Source of the DNA: Vandiemenella viatica
Taxonomy: Eukaryota > Arthropoda > Insecta > Orthoptera > Morabidae
Assembly (NCBI GenBank): GCA_031002005.1
Contig: JARYHS010006964.1
Span: forward strand, 4,588,001-4,652,000
DNA: 64,000 bases
Direction: 5' to 3'
The translations under genes and the position numbers were made by a program. The notes under the pieces are model-generated. The model made no database searches. It was given only the letters and a program-made list of their open reading frames with translations, and was not told the origin of the DNA. Shown here in pieces: positions 20,977 through 31,256 of the stretch (position 1 is the stretch's first letter; each line of letters begins with the position of its first letter).

Positions 20977-21038
20977 ACCACATCAGGACTCTCAGTGATT
21001 CTCGCGTATTTATCTGCCTTGTCTTTGCCGAACCGAAT

Positions 21039-21163
21039 TTTTGACGGCACAAGGTGCCATTATCTTCAAGTTGCGTTTGCTGACCGGCGTGAGAATCAGC
21101 CTGAAGCTGGACTGCGCTTCTCACGCCACAACCTGAAGATAATGGCACTTTACGCCGTCGAAA
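21039..21163. repeat. 125-bp near-perfect hairpin
   Basis: The left arm (TTGACGGCACAAGGTGCCAT...) pairs with the right arm (...AATGGCACTTTACGCCGTCGAA). Pairing continues inward through ATTATCTTCA and GGCGTGAGAA blocks to a loop of about 20 nt, with a 9-nt bulge in the left arm. It may be a very small foldback MITE or the template of a structured RNA. It lies just after the CR1 LINE tail. Confidence 0.65.
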
Positions 21164-21617
21164 CTACCTAAGCGTCTTCATAATTGCCCTCCATATCAAA
21201 TAATTCCTAATATTGGCTCTCCAGTCGTGGCACTATTTCAGGTTTAAATGTAGTTCGAAATAGTTATTATTCACTCGAGTAGTTTCAGACAGCGACACTG
21301 TGGACCCTTCCCGCCATCCAGATTCCAATTTTTTGGTTGTTTCCAGAAAAAACAAGTGAATGTGAGGATAGATCGATGACTGAATTTCTTTCCGTTTCTT
21401 TCTTGCCTCCAACGACTTAGACGTTGACGACGCGTCAAGCCAAAAAAACAAGAGAAATGTCATTGAAGGTCTGTTGCAATAAAACTTTAAATACAAAAAA
21501 AAAAAAATACAAATTTAGTTTGTGCTCATGTTTTCTGTATACTGCCAGTTATCATTTCCGCCATTAGACGAGCAGTCAGTATAAATAAAATATGAGCTCC
21601 TCAGAAAACATTGCGAA

Positions 21618-22009
21618 GGGAGCGTCCATAAACTCTTTAGCTCCATTTTGGCCTCCAGTGAACCCCTCCCCCCCCTCTCACGTATCCCGACGTGGCTTTT
21701 GTCTCTACCCCTCCCCATTTTCCACGTAGCACGTAGCTTTTTTCGCTATTGATTTCAGAAGATATTTTCCGCTGTTTTCTTTTTATCAGACTCTCATAAA
21801 TTACATACAGAGATAATTAAACGACGGAATTAAATGTTCACATGCTGTCGTGTGTTCTGTACCTGATTTTAACTGTGACAAATAAAATGAATGGAAAGCT
21901 ACTTCGCCTGTCTCGGATCCCCCCCCCCACGTGGCCAGAGTAAGCCTTACAGCCCCCCCCCCGCCCCCTCCCCCACTCTCAACCAATCCACGTGGTTTAT
22001 GGACGCTCC
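21618..22009. mobile_element. MITE with GGAGCGTCCATAAA ends
   Basis: It starts GGGAGCGTCCATAAACTC and ends GGTTTATGGACGCTCC, with C-rich runs and repeated CACGT or CGTAG blocks in the interior. It is the full-length relative of 12033-12240 and 47561-47910. No clear duplication is visible at this copy. Confidence 0.75.
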
Positions 22010-22404
22010 TCAACAGGCAGGAACGGATAACGGACAGCTACAGTCCTTGATTTACAGTGGTTTGTAGCCGTGAACATCACATTTTAGTGGAGTGCTGGTT
22101 TCTGCCGCTGGAGTATTCAGCCGCGCGACAACACTGCCTCAGACAATGCAACAGCCGAAACAACGGAACGCAATTCACTACAGTTGCCACCACATTTACT
22201 CATTATTTTTAGTGATATACGGGTCGTCGATGAGGACGTCATTAGAGCTGTATGTTTCCGATGATGAGAAAATATGATGATCATTATAATGTTTAATGCT
22301 CACTGGTAGGTACTGAGTCTATACAAACAAAAATGAAATCGTGTTAGCTGGTAAGCGCATCACTAGACAAAGGCTGCAGCGATCTGGCTATCTTTTTTTT
22401 TTAA

Positions 22405-22650
22405 TGTTCGTAACAGACCGAATAAGGTTTTATGAGAAAGAAAAATTGGATAAGTTACCCAGAAAATTTAAAAATTCGGAAAAACTTAAAGTGCTTATTT
22501 TTATGGACCTATTTGGATATATACATGATTTAAATGATCGTAATTGTTGGAATAAGATTTTTAGGTACAGAAAAATTGGAAAAGTTACCAGCAAAATTGA
22601 AAAATTCGAATAAACTAAAATTGCTTTTTTTTCTATGGGATTTTTGTATA
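22405..22650. repeat. Imperfect tandem duplication, about 125-130 bp unit
   Basis: Two successive blocks (about 22405-22515 and 22536-22650) share the order GGAATAAGRTTTT, GAAAAATTGG, AAGTTACC and AAAAATTCG. The same duplication is in the right arm (about 50620-50880), so it predates the inverted duplication. Confidence 0.65.
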
Positions 22651-22657
22651 CCTCACG

Positions 22658-22856
22658 TCATAGGGGCGGATCCAGGGGGGGGGGGGCAAACGTATCTAGG
22701 TCCAACCCTGACATTGTAGATTTGAGACTTTTTTAGCTCTACGGATTTGAGGCCCGAGGAGGCTATAAATACTACCTTTTTTTCCCGACTCAAGCCCCCC
22801 CCCCCAAAACCAAAAACCAAAATCCACTGAACGCAAGCCCTCTGAACCAAAATTCA
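22658..22856. mobile_element. 199-bp insertion with 6-bp duplication CTCACG (left arm only)
   Basis: It is flanked by CTCACG at 22652-22657 and 22857-22862. The right arm (near 50574-50585) has a single copy and no insertion, which gives an empty site. The element begins TCATAGGGGCGGATCCAGGG, is G/C-homopolymer rich, and ends near CCAAAATTCA. Terminal repeats are weak. The superfamily is unknown. Confidence 0.75.
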
Positions 22857-24477
22857 CTCACGATTCAAATAATGGATACCGGTATTCATATTGTTTTTTG
22901 TTCCTTATGCTCCCAGGATGTAAAATACTCAGTTGAATGTTTTCTATTGAAAAAATAAATAACCGGAAAACATGGACAAAAATCTGGAAAAACGCATTCC
23001 AGGCCCAAATGAAAATAAAATTACCTTTGTTTTTATTTTTGTGTTATTTCGCCGTCTGCCTTACAATTGTAGTTATTTTATTTCTATTCGGTTGATGTTA
23101 GCGGAAGACTTGTTCTTGATGGTATCGAACAAGGCACTCCCTCTATTAAGCATGACCCACGAGAATCAGCTGTTGAATCGGCAACTAAGTTGTGAACGAT
23201 GGAACTAGAGGGAATTTATGCTCGGACGATCCAGGTGGAACCCGATTCGCTTCATTCAACGGGAGTTGCAGCTACGTTCGTTGAAGGCGGTCAAGCCGTT
23301 GAATACGCAGATCAATGAAACTACAGCGTGCAACCTTAAAAAAGAACTTGGAGATGTCCAATGTTTTTTGCATGCAGCGATACAGATTAATCGTTTGGGA
23401 CGAATGTACGTTGGCACATATTTTTTTTTGGTGGCATCAGACTTAACGATGCAGACCTACGAAACCGTGAAAACCGGTTTGGTGGTGCGGTGATCGAGAT
23501 GGAACTGTAAATGAAACACCTTGAGATTCATTGAGATTTCAAATTTAATAGAAGGAAATAAATCATTTCGTTAACGTCTAATTCTGACTTAATTCAATTG
23601 CGACATAAATTTTGAAACTTAAGCTGCATGGTTCCAAGTCGATCACATTTCAAGCACATCACTTATCAGTAAAAAGTTTGGCTTTCATAACTTACTTTAA
23701 TTTTTTTTAAATAAAAAAAAATATTTTTTTGTACAAGGAGACTATTTTTGTGTGTAGGAAATAGTTTTCATTGGTATGAATAATTTGTCAGCGTTCATAG
23801 TAGTTTTGAAGCCTGCACATAGTACTCGTGGCTTAGGCCGACTGTCCGGCCGAATATGGCCGACTAATGCCGAGACCGAGACGGTAAAGCACTGGACACG
23901 ACCTGCTCGGTCGAATGCGGCCGAGTGACGGATCGACCCCAATGGAAGTCGGACGTATTCCACCGAATGTCAAATGCATGTTGCGCTCCTAATATACAAG
24001 TCTGCATTGTTTATCTTTTATTTGGTCTTGATTTGTGTGTGTTTTTGTTTTTTTTTGTTTTTGGTTTTTTTTAAAATTCTATCATACACTGTGGTGGTAC
24101 GCAGTCACTATAAATATTTTAAGAAAAACATCTACCGAAAGGACAATTATTATTGCAAGTGCGTCTAGGCAGTTATAATAATTATTTCACTAAAAATTTG
24201 TACAGTAAACACAACTATTTGAATTTCGTAATGGAATATTCTCAAAGAATTATGAGATATCATGTCATTTGGGCATAGACTATGTAGGCTGCAGCCTATG
24301 AGCCGCATCACAAAAACAAAATTTGCTTGTTTCTTATAATTCTCCTTTTTGTATCTTTTTTTATATATTCCTTTATTTTTAAAATTGAAAGATTGACTTT
24401 TGTGAAATTGGCAACATCGACATAACTCTCAACTTCGCATTCTTTTTCTTCTATAATTGTTCAGAGCGATGTTTTTT

Positions 24478-24705
24478 TAACTGCTTTACGTTTCTCAACA
24501 GCGAGGTCTTTAGAGACGGGAAAGGATGGGAGCAAGGAATGGGAAGGAATTCGGGCATGGCCTTTTTAAGAAAGCATCCCGACATTTGCCTGGAGTGATT
24601 TGGGAAACCATGGAAAACCCAAATCTGGATGCCCGGACGGGGATTCGAACCGCCGTCCTCCCGAATGCGAGGCCAGAACGCTATCCGTTGCACCACCACG
24701 CTCGG
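24478..24705 (-). mobile_element. tRNA-derived SINE (shared by both arms)
   Basis: This is a full-length inverted copy. Read in its own direction it has the head GAGCGTGGTGGTGCAACGG, a B-box region GGTTCGAATCCCCGTCC, the body CCAGATTTGGGTTTTCC..., and a 3' end ...TTGAGAAACGTAAAGCAG followed by a short A run (seven A). The partner in the right arm is at 48644-48847, where the A run is 42. Confidence 0.85.
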
Positions 24706-24804
24706 TAGAGCGATGTTAATAAATTTTGTTGAATATCTTAGTGATTTTCAATTGTTTTCATTTAATACTAACTGTCCTATATTCTTCTAGATACGCTATA
24801 GTAG

Positions 24805-24996
24805 TGACCTTGGGCCGCCCCTCTTCAGTAAACACGCTACAGCCTTTTGAAGGAACCATCCTGGCATTCGGCTGGAGCGATCTGGTGAAACCAAAGAAAG
24901 CCCAAATCTATATAGATGGCGGAGCGAGAATTCAAGACCGCATCTTTCCGATTGTGAGGCCAGAGCGTTACCGCTCACCCACCACACTCGGTTAAA
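24805..24996 (-). mobile_element. tRNA-derived SINE, second copy in left arm
   Basis: An inverted, more diverged copy reading GAGTGTGGTGGGTGAGCGG in its own direction. Its right-arm partner is 46824-47012. Its presence in both arms shows it was inserted before the duplication. Confidence 0.8.
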
Positions 24997-25526
24997 ATTA
25001 TATCAATAATAATAAAATATGAACCAATTACTTAATATACCCTCACCGGATCGTGATTATTGGTCGAACTGCTTGTTGACAATAGCAGAGATACGGATAT
25101 CTAATAAGAAATAAAATCTTTTATTTCACTGTGCCCAGACACGGTTCCTGTATGAATAGGCGCAGCTGACACAAATTATTTAAGGTAAAAAATTTCATTT
25201 ATACAATCTGCGGTATAAAATATACTAGAAGATATATTAGAAAAAATACATGATCCGACGTGATTTCTAAAGGACGAATTACGGAGAAACAAGTCACTGC
25301 ATGACATAGTTTCACTTGCACTGTACAAAACAGCGCTGCGAAAACCATAGTGGGGAACTATCTGTTATTTTCATATCTTACTTCTGATTTTTCTCTAATT
25401 CTTACAATTAATCATTAAATGTAATGAGAGTAATCACTCCCTCGTCCACCAATAATGACAATGATAGTATAATAATAATAAATAAACAAACAAAAAACAA
25501 ATATTCTGATATGGAATTGTAATTGG

Positions 25527-25580
25527 CGCAGTCCTGTTAGCTGTCGCTTGCAATGTCGCGAGTTCGATTCCACGGAAGGG
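25527..25580 (+). other. tRNA-like segment with A and B boxes
   Basis: TTGGCGCAGTCC (A-box-like) and GAGTTCGATTCC (B-box-like) are spaced about 30 nt apart. This could be the promoter head of a different SINE or a tRNA pseudogene. It is repeated in the right arm at about 46275-46330. No complete cloverleaf was confirmed. Confidence 0.5.
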
Positions 25581-26549
25581 TTTTCTGAACTTTTTTGATT
25601 TTTACCATTATTGGTGAACTAGGGATGATGAGTTATATATCTCGAGCAGAATTAGTGCAGGAAACGCTCTGGTTAGTGTGGATGATTTGTAACGAGAGTC
25701 AAGGTCACTAGAGGACGCCTGCTGGCTCTCGTGTGAGCGACAGTTGGTAACACTGACTGCCTCATAGAATTTATAACGGACAGCTCAGTTCTTGTTTTCT
25801 AATGCTGGCAAATTGTTCGCTTAACAAGTTTTAGCTATCAGAGAGCAAAACCATACTTGTGATTGTAAACTGTTATTAATTAAACTTTCCCTTTTCTCTT
25901 CAGTGATGCCTAAAGTGATAATTTATATTTTTCGTCGAAGCGGGACGCTAGAGGAATTTTTTTTCGTCAAAGCTGTACCGCTTACGAATTTTGTAAGAAA
26001 AAATAATTGTTTTACTAGTTTTTTTAAAAAAACGAATAACACTGATATTAAGTAGAATGCATTAAATGTTATCTGAGTTACTAAGCCTTAGTGTCTGACA
26101 TCTGGTGTCTAACTAGGCAGTTGATTTGTTTTATTGGCGGAACAAATTAGTTTCAATATATCGTGTCTATTTCTCAAGTACCAATGATTACAAGATTTGT
26201 TGATGTTAGTACTGGTAATCAAAATGGCTTTCAATACTGCGGCATGTAACTTTTATTTAATATAGAAAAAAACTCGACAAATGCGTTACTTGCAGGCAGA
26301 CAATTAACTTACGCAATAGTTATACGAAATTCCGTACAGTTGGGAGTGTTGAAATTATCCCACCCGCAGCTCTTCAGTAGCAAGATTCTCAGCGTTGCAG
26401 CTAGTGATTTTTTTGATCTGTGACGTAGTTGGAAATAAGCGAAAACTCGTGTCTTGTCTGCTGCTAATGAATCCTCGCGTGATCAGCAATGGTCCATGCG
26501 TCGACTCGACAGCCGCATCGTCTGTTTTACAGCCGATAAGTAGATATAT

Positions 26550-26800
26550 TAAATTGTGGTTTGTTTGCGGAGGCGGGACAGCGGGGCAGACAGCCTGGAA
26601 TGACAGGCTGGTAGGCCATATTCTGAGACATGCAGGATTGGTTATATTCTTAGTAGAGGGAAAAGTCGAAGGTAAGAACTGTAGAGGAAGAAAGAGATTA
26701 GAATATATGAAGCAGACAACTGAGGACGTTGGTTGTAAGCACGGCAGGACCGATACCACGTTAAACTGCAGGTGCAGACGCGGTATGCGCGGCATATTGA
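26550..26800 (+). pseudogene. RTE-type LINE RT C-terminal relic
   Basis: The frame reads WNDRLVGHILRHAG, then VEGKVEGKNCRGRKRLEYMK and EDVGCKHGR. This is the C-terminal tail typical of RTE-like endonuclease-reverse transcriptases (RLVGHILRH...I.EG...GKR.RGRPR..Y). No RT core is present. It belongs to the shared arm sequence; the partner is 44033-44335 on the minus strand. Confidence 0.75.
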
Positions 26801-26925
26801 AACAGGAGACAAGTTCACACGAATGTACAGCTCAGAAAAATAGCCGCGTAGAATATTGAAAATGAATGATAGTAAATAATTGAATTTGTGTATGATTTTA
26901 ACAAAAGCTGCAGGGAAAATAAGGC

Positions 26926-27925
26926 NNNNNNNNNNNNNNNNNNNNNNNNNNNNNNNNNNNNNNNNNNNNNNNNNNNNNNNNNNNNNNNNNNNNNNNNNNN
27001 NNNNNNNNNNNNNNNNNNNNNNNNNNNNNNNNNNNNNNNNNNNNNNNNNNNNNNNNNNNNNNNNNNNNNNNNNNNNNNNNNNNNNNNNNNNNNNNNNNNN
27101 NNNNNNNNNNNNNNNNNNNNNNNNNNNNNNNNNNNNNNNNNNNNNNNNNNNNNNNNNNNNNNNNNNNNNNNNNNNNNNNNNNNNNNNNNNNNNNNNNNNN
27201 NNNNNNNNNNNNNNNNNNNNNNNNNNNNNNNNNNNNNNNNNNNNNNNNNNNNNNNNNNNNNNNNNNNNNNNNNNNNNNNNNNNNNNNNNNNNNNNNNNNN
27301 NNNNNNNNNNNNNNNNNNNNNNNNNNNNNNNNNNNNNNNNNNNNNNNNNNNNNNNNNNNNNNNNNNNNNNNNNNNNNNNNNNNNNNNNNNNNNNNNNNNN
27401 NNNNNNNNNNNNNNNNNNNNNNNNNNNNNNNNNNNNNNNNNNNNNNNNNNNNNNNNNNNNNNNNNNNNNNNNNNNNNNNNNNNNNNNNNNNNNNNNNNNN
27501 NNNNNNNNNNNNNNNNNNNNNNNNNNNNNNNNNNNNNNNNNNNNNNNNNNNNNNNNNNNNNNNNNNNNNNNNNNNNNNNNNNNNNNNNNNNNNNNNNNNN
27601 NNNNNNNNNNNNNNNNNNNNNNNNNNNNNNNNNNNNNNNNNNNNNNNNNNNNNNNNNNNNNNNNNNNNNNNNNNNNNNNNNNNNNNNNNNNNNNNNNNNN
27701 NNNNNNNNNNNNNNNNNNNNNNNNNNNNNNNNNNNNNNNNNNNNNNNNNNNNNNNNNNNNNNNNNNNNNNNNNNNNNNNNNNNNNNNNNNNNNNNNNNNN
27801 NNNNNNNNNNNNNNNNNNNNNNNNNNNNNNNNNNNNNNNNNNNNNNNNNNNNNNNNNNNNNNNNNNNNNNNNNNNNNNNNNNNNNNNNNNNNNNNNNNNN
27901 NNNNNNNNNNNNNNNNNNNNNNNNN
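26926..27925. other. Assembly gap, exactly 1000 N
   Basis: A second conventional gap of 1000 N. It hides the inner end of the left inverted-repeat arm and the N-terminal part and left end of the next hAT element. Confidence 1.
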
Positions 27926-28956
27926 AGGTTCCATAGTCCATCCCTGAATGACACTGTTGATGAATTTCAGTTTGCTAAATATCTTCAAACTGATTCATAA
28001 GGTGAGACAATTTTTTTTATGTTTGCAAGATTATTTGAAGAAGCACAAAATTCCTTTCTGGAATATTACTGCAATAGCTACTGACGGTGCACCTGCTATG
28101 GTAGGCCGTTATAGAGGATTTTTCGTCTTTCTGAAGGAAAAGGTTCCTAAAGTACGTACCGTTCATTGTGTCCTACACAGGCAGCATCTTGTAGCCAAAA
28201 AATTGAGTGGCGAGCTGCATGATACTCTAAAAGTGTGCATTAGGTCAATTAATAAAATTAAAGCTCATCCTCTCAATTCCCGACTGTTTGCCAAGTTATG
28301 CGAAGACGGAGAATAAAGTCGCCGAAATATTGTGCATCAATAATAATATTACTCGGTTTGTTTCCCGAGAAACGTTTATAAATTAATTATCATGGCCTTT
28401 CAACTGAAAATGGACCTGTTAAAAATCTTCACTGGCACATAAAGATTTTAAATATTTTTCAAACTTTCGACTACTAAAAGAAAATGAAGAGACACCCAAC
28501 CGTGATTTGGAGATATATATTAAACATCTCGATAAAGTAAGAGAAGACTTGAAAGCACGTTTCGAAGACTTGGATAACATGCATGTTCCTGAATGGTTTG
28601 TTTCTCTATTTGATGTTAAAATTGATAATGAAGGTAATGAACCTGGCTTAGAAGATGAAATGATTGAAATATGCGTAGATCTGGAAGCTAAAGCATTGTT
28701 TAAAAATAAAAATCTCAGCGAATTTTGTAGCAATAACAATATTGTTACAAAATACCACAAGCTCAGAGCAGAAGCCGAACCCTTCTTACTTGCATTCCCA
28801 ACTTCATATATGGGTGAAGCTGGCTTTAGCCACGGGAACGCTATTTTGACAAAACTGAACTTGGAAATCCGTCGTTATTTGCGACTAAAACTTACCAATT
28901 TTCAACCGAACATCAGTAATCTTGCTGCTGCCCTTCAGACCCATCCATCTCACTAA
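27926..28956 (+). pseudogene. hAT transposase relic, ZBED5/SCAND3-like
   Basis: After the gap the sequence reads DEFQFAKYLQTD, shifts frame, then gives WNITAIATDGAPAMVGRYRGF, VRTVHCVLHRQHLVAKKLS and INKIKAHPLNSRLFAKLCED, with a stop at 28314-28316. A second frame (28507-28956) gives YIKHLDKVREDLKARFEDL, a LSEFCSNNNI block, the AFPTSYMGEAGFSHGNAIL dimerisation segment, and the end. This is the layout of ZBED5/SCAND3/FAM200-type hAT proteins. The part between the two frames (about 190 bp) is rearranged and lacks the usual TEVRW block. The N-terminal zinc finger would be in the gap. It is inactive because of frameshifts and deletion. Confidence 0.85.
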
Positions 28957-29747
28957 TATCAACTACTTTAATAAAAAGGTATGTTAACATATTTTTATGT
29001 ATTCAATAGTAGTCATAAAATGGCAGATGTTTTTTCATCGAATAAAATTTATTTAAATTTTCAATGATTATTTTGTGTTTTACATTTTATGACACTTATG
29101 GCTATAGGCTAGTTTCCATCTATCTATAATTTTGTTATTATTTTTTATGATTATAATAACAGTGTAAAATATCTCCTTTTTCTGTTAGTGTTGCTGGGTG
29201 GATTTTTTAAGGTGTGGGAACTGTAAATACTTTCTTTGGGTTGTTATGCAAGGCTCCTTATTGCTTAGCATCAGAAATACTAAAAATGATTTAAAATTTT
29301 TATCAGTGTCGGATCCAGGAATCTTTCGAGCCGGGGCAAAAACTGTGGGAATGCCGCCCCTTGTCACATAATTTGGAGCCCCCATTTTTGCCGTCTGACC
29401 CCAAGTGTCGCCGCATCGATTTTTGCCCAAACACATTGTTGTCGCAGCCCCGACTGTCGGCCAAACACATTATTGTCTCCCCCCCCCCCCCCACGATTGT
29501 TGGCCAAACTCATTGTTATCGCCGCCCGGCACCCAGTGTACTAGTGGTGCTAAAAAAAAGGTTTCCGCGACTTAAATCGCCACCCTTCAAACATGATTTT
29601 GCCGCCCCCTTCAAGTTGGCACCCCGGTTTACACCCCCTCTCCCTCAGATCCGGCACTGGTTTTTATTAAACGTTTAATCTGGGGGTCGATAAGAAGACA
29701 AATGTTCTATAAGGGGGTCGACGTGATAAAAAGTTTGGGGACCCCTG
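28957..29747 (+). mobile_element. 3' end of the hAT element, terminal repeat at 29747
   Basis: The downstream sequence ends AAAAAGTTTGGGGACCCCTG at 29747, the complement of a CAGGGGTCCCCAAAC start. That type of terminus is common in Charlie/ZBED-type hATs. The next eight bases, GTCTAGGT, would be the target duplication; the left copy would be in the gap. A smaller hAT is nested at 29304-29659. Confidence 0.7.
29304..29659. mobile_element. Non-autonomous hAT, 8-bp duplication (one mismatch)
   Basis: The ends CAGTGTCGGATCCAGG and CAGATCCGGCACTG form inverted repeats. The flanks ATTTTTAT (29296-29303) and GTTTTTAT (29660-29667) are 8 bp with one difference. The interior repeats GCCGCCCC-like and TTGTCGGCCAAACACATT-like units and has a C run. 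It is inserted in the 3' region of the larger hAT. Confidence 0.85.
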
Positions 29748-29939
29748 GTCTAGGTTCTACCAGCTCTCTCCAAAGATATTACCATAACATCACAACGATA
29801 TAATTCAGCTGGTTTGTGCATGTTACGGCAGATTCTGTGTTTACATTTGTTTATTTTTTTCAATAAGACAGAGTTAGTCCGTAGTTGAAAAATTGAAAGA
29901 GCCACTAAACATTGTGAGTTTCGGTAGTAGTCCCTTTCC

Positions 29940-30600
29940 TCCTCAGCTCTGACCGCCTCGCCATTTTTTCTCACCAGTGTGTGTGAGAAAAAATGGTAAC
30001 TGACACTGCACCCTGCCAGCGATGCTGCCACGACAGCGATGCTGCCACAACAGCGAATGTTCTTTTCTTTTTTTAATTATATTGAAACCATTCTCGGTTA
30101 ATGAGAATTGAGTGATTTTCATGAACTCATTTTCCAGGAGACACATTCTCCCACTTCGTGTGATTTGAAATAATCGAGATATACGATTTACGCAGAGTTG
30201 CAGCCGCTGCATAATCGATACGTTCATTCCTGTTCGGCTGCGACTGTGTTGTCCGCCTGGCGTGGATAATAGCCTTTCACATTTAACACTTACACCACTC
30301 GGCGACTTTGATCCATTTTAGACAGCGACTCTCTGTTCTAGACACAGGAATATAAATGTATTTACTATCTGAGACGGAAGATCCGTTCTCTTTGTCTGCC
30401 TTTGAATTAATACAAATCGTTATGAAAATATCGCTGTCACAGAGTAGAGGCTTAAACTTCCTGCTGACTAGGCCATTGTTTCTTTGCTTTTGATTACAAA
30501 CAAAATGTAAGTTAATAATGCTCGCATCTTAACTGGCGGCAGAATCTTTTGTGACTGTCAGCCGGCAGTGATATCTCAGATAAATTCCGGTGTAGAATTA
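29940..30600. repeat. Copy 1 of a diverged interspersed repeat
   Basis: Blocks here recur in order at about 34885-35507 and resume at about 36850-36930 after the P-type element and a SINE. Examples are AACTGACAYTGC, TTGAAACC...GAGATATACGATT, TTGTCC...CCTTTCA, and TTTTGTGACTKTCARCCGGCA. Divergence is high. The element type is unknown. Confidence 0.5.
29961..29996. repeat. Perfect 14-bp hairpin
   Basis: CCATTTTTTCTCAC pairs exactly with GTGAGAAAAAATGG across an 8-nt loop. The function is unknown. Confidence 0.7.
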
Positions 30601-30604
30601 TTTG

Positions 30605-30770
30605 AAACCGAGCGTGGTGGTGTAACGGCTAACGTTCTAACCTCGCATTCGGGAAGGACGCAGGTTCGAATCCTTGTCCGGGCATCCAGATTTAAGGTTA
30701 CTGTGGTTTCCGCAGATCAGTTCAGGCGAATGCCGGGATGCTTCCTTCAGCTGTAAGGCGTCCTTAATTT
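30605..30770 (+). mobile_element. tRNA-derived SINE, 3'-truncated
   Basis: A good head, GAGCGTGGTGGTGTAACGG, a B box GGTTCGAATCC, the CATCCAGATTTAAGG body and GCGAATGCCGGGATGC. It ends before the CATGGCCGAATTCC block. Confidence 0.85.
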
Positions 30771-30882
30771 TGTGCCGAGTTCTTAGTAAATGATCAAAAG
30801 AGTTGAAACGGTTACTTTACAACTGAGTATCTGCTCGGTTTTTGTGACGAGTCGTGTGACGTCACGACTGCTCTCATCACTG

Positions 30883-31072
30883 TTGTGGTGGGTGAGTTCT
30901 GGCCTCGCATTCTGGAGGACGCGCTTGTGATCCCCGTTCGAGTATCCAGAACTGGGTTTTGTACCGTTTTCTCAGATCACTCCAGGCGAATGGCAGGATG
31001 CTTCCTTCAAAAGGGCCATGGCCAAATTGCTCCCTGTTCCTTGTCCCCCATCCCATCCTGCCTCGTAACATT
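30883..31072 (+). mobile_element. tRNA-derived SINE, tail-to-tail with the next
   Basis: The head GTGGTGGGTGAG is followed by a body with CCAGGCGAATGGCAGGATGC and CATGGCCAAATTGC. It ends near GCCTCGTAACA. Confidence 0.8.
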
Positions 31073-31079
31073 TTACGGA

Positions 31080-31256
31080 CTTTCGTCTCGTCGACGTCGA
31101 GGTCATTAGAGGCAGGTAAGGACTGAATGAAAGGAATTTACCATGGCCTCTTTTTTAATGATCAACGCGGCATTCACGTGGAGAGATTTCAGGGAATTAT
31201 AAGAAGTAAAAACCTGCATGGTCCGACCTGGATTGGAACCTCACCCACCACGCTCT
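31080..31256 (-). mobile_element. tRNA-derived SINE, inverted
   Basis: Starts from the 3' end (CTCGTCGACGTCGAGGTCATTAG) and ends with the inverted head, CACCCACCACGCTC. With the previous copy it makes a tail-to-tail inverted pair. Confidence 0.8.

Larger units (their letters stand above)
22194..26925. repeat. Left arm of a very large inverted repeat
   Basis: The complement of this region is found in order from 51038 down to 43960. Anchors: 22220-22240 pairs with 50997-51017, 24280-24310 with about 49050-49085, 25527-25580 with about 46275-46330, and 26905-26924 with 43960-43979. By eye, mismatches occur about once per 15-20 bases in the best part (25040-25640). The left arm runs into the assembly gap, so its inner end is not visible. 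Differences are insertions: 22658-22856 is present only here. Confidence 0.9.

Noticed and set aside
22658..22856. Considered as a hAT because of its GGATCC-rich start
   Set aside because: The empty site in the other arm gives a 6-bp duplication, and no CAG-type inverted ends are present.
26355..26795. 146-codon minus frame and its counterpart at 43980-44381
   Set aside because: These are antisense shadows of the RTE relic and arm sequence with no domain of their own.
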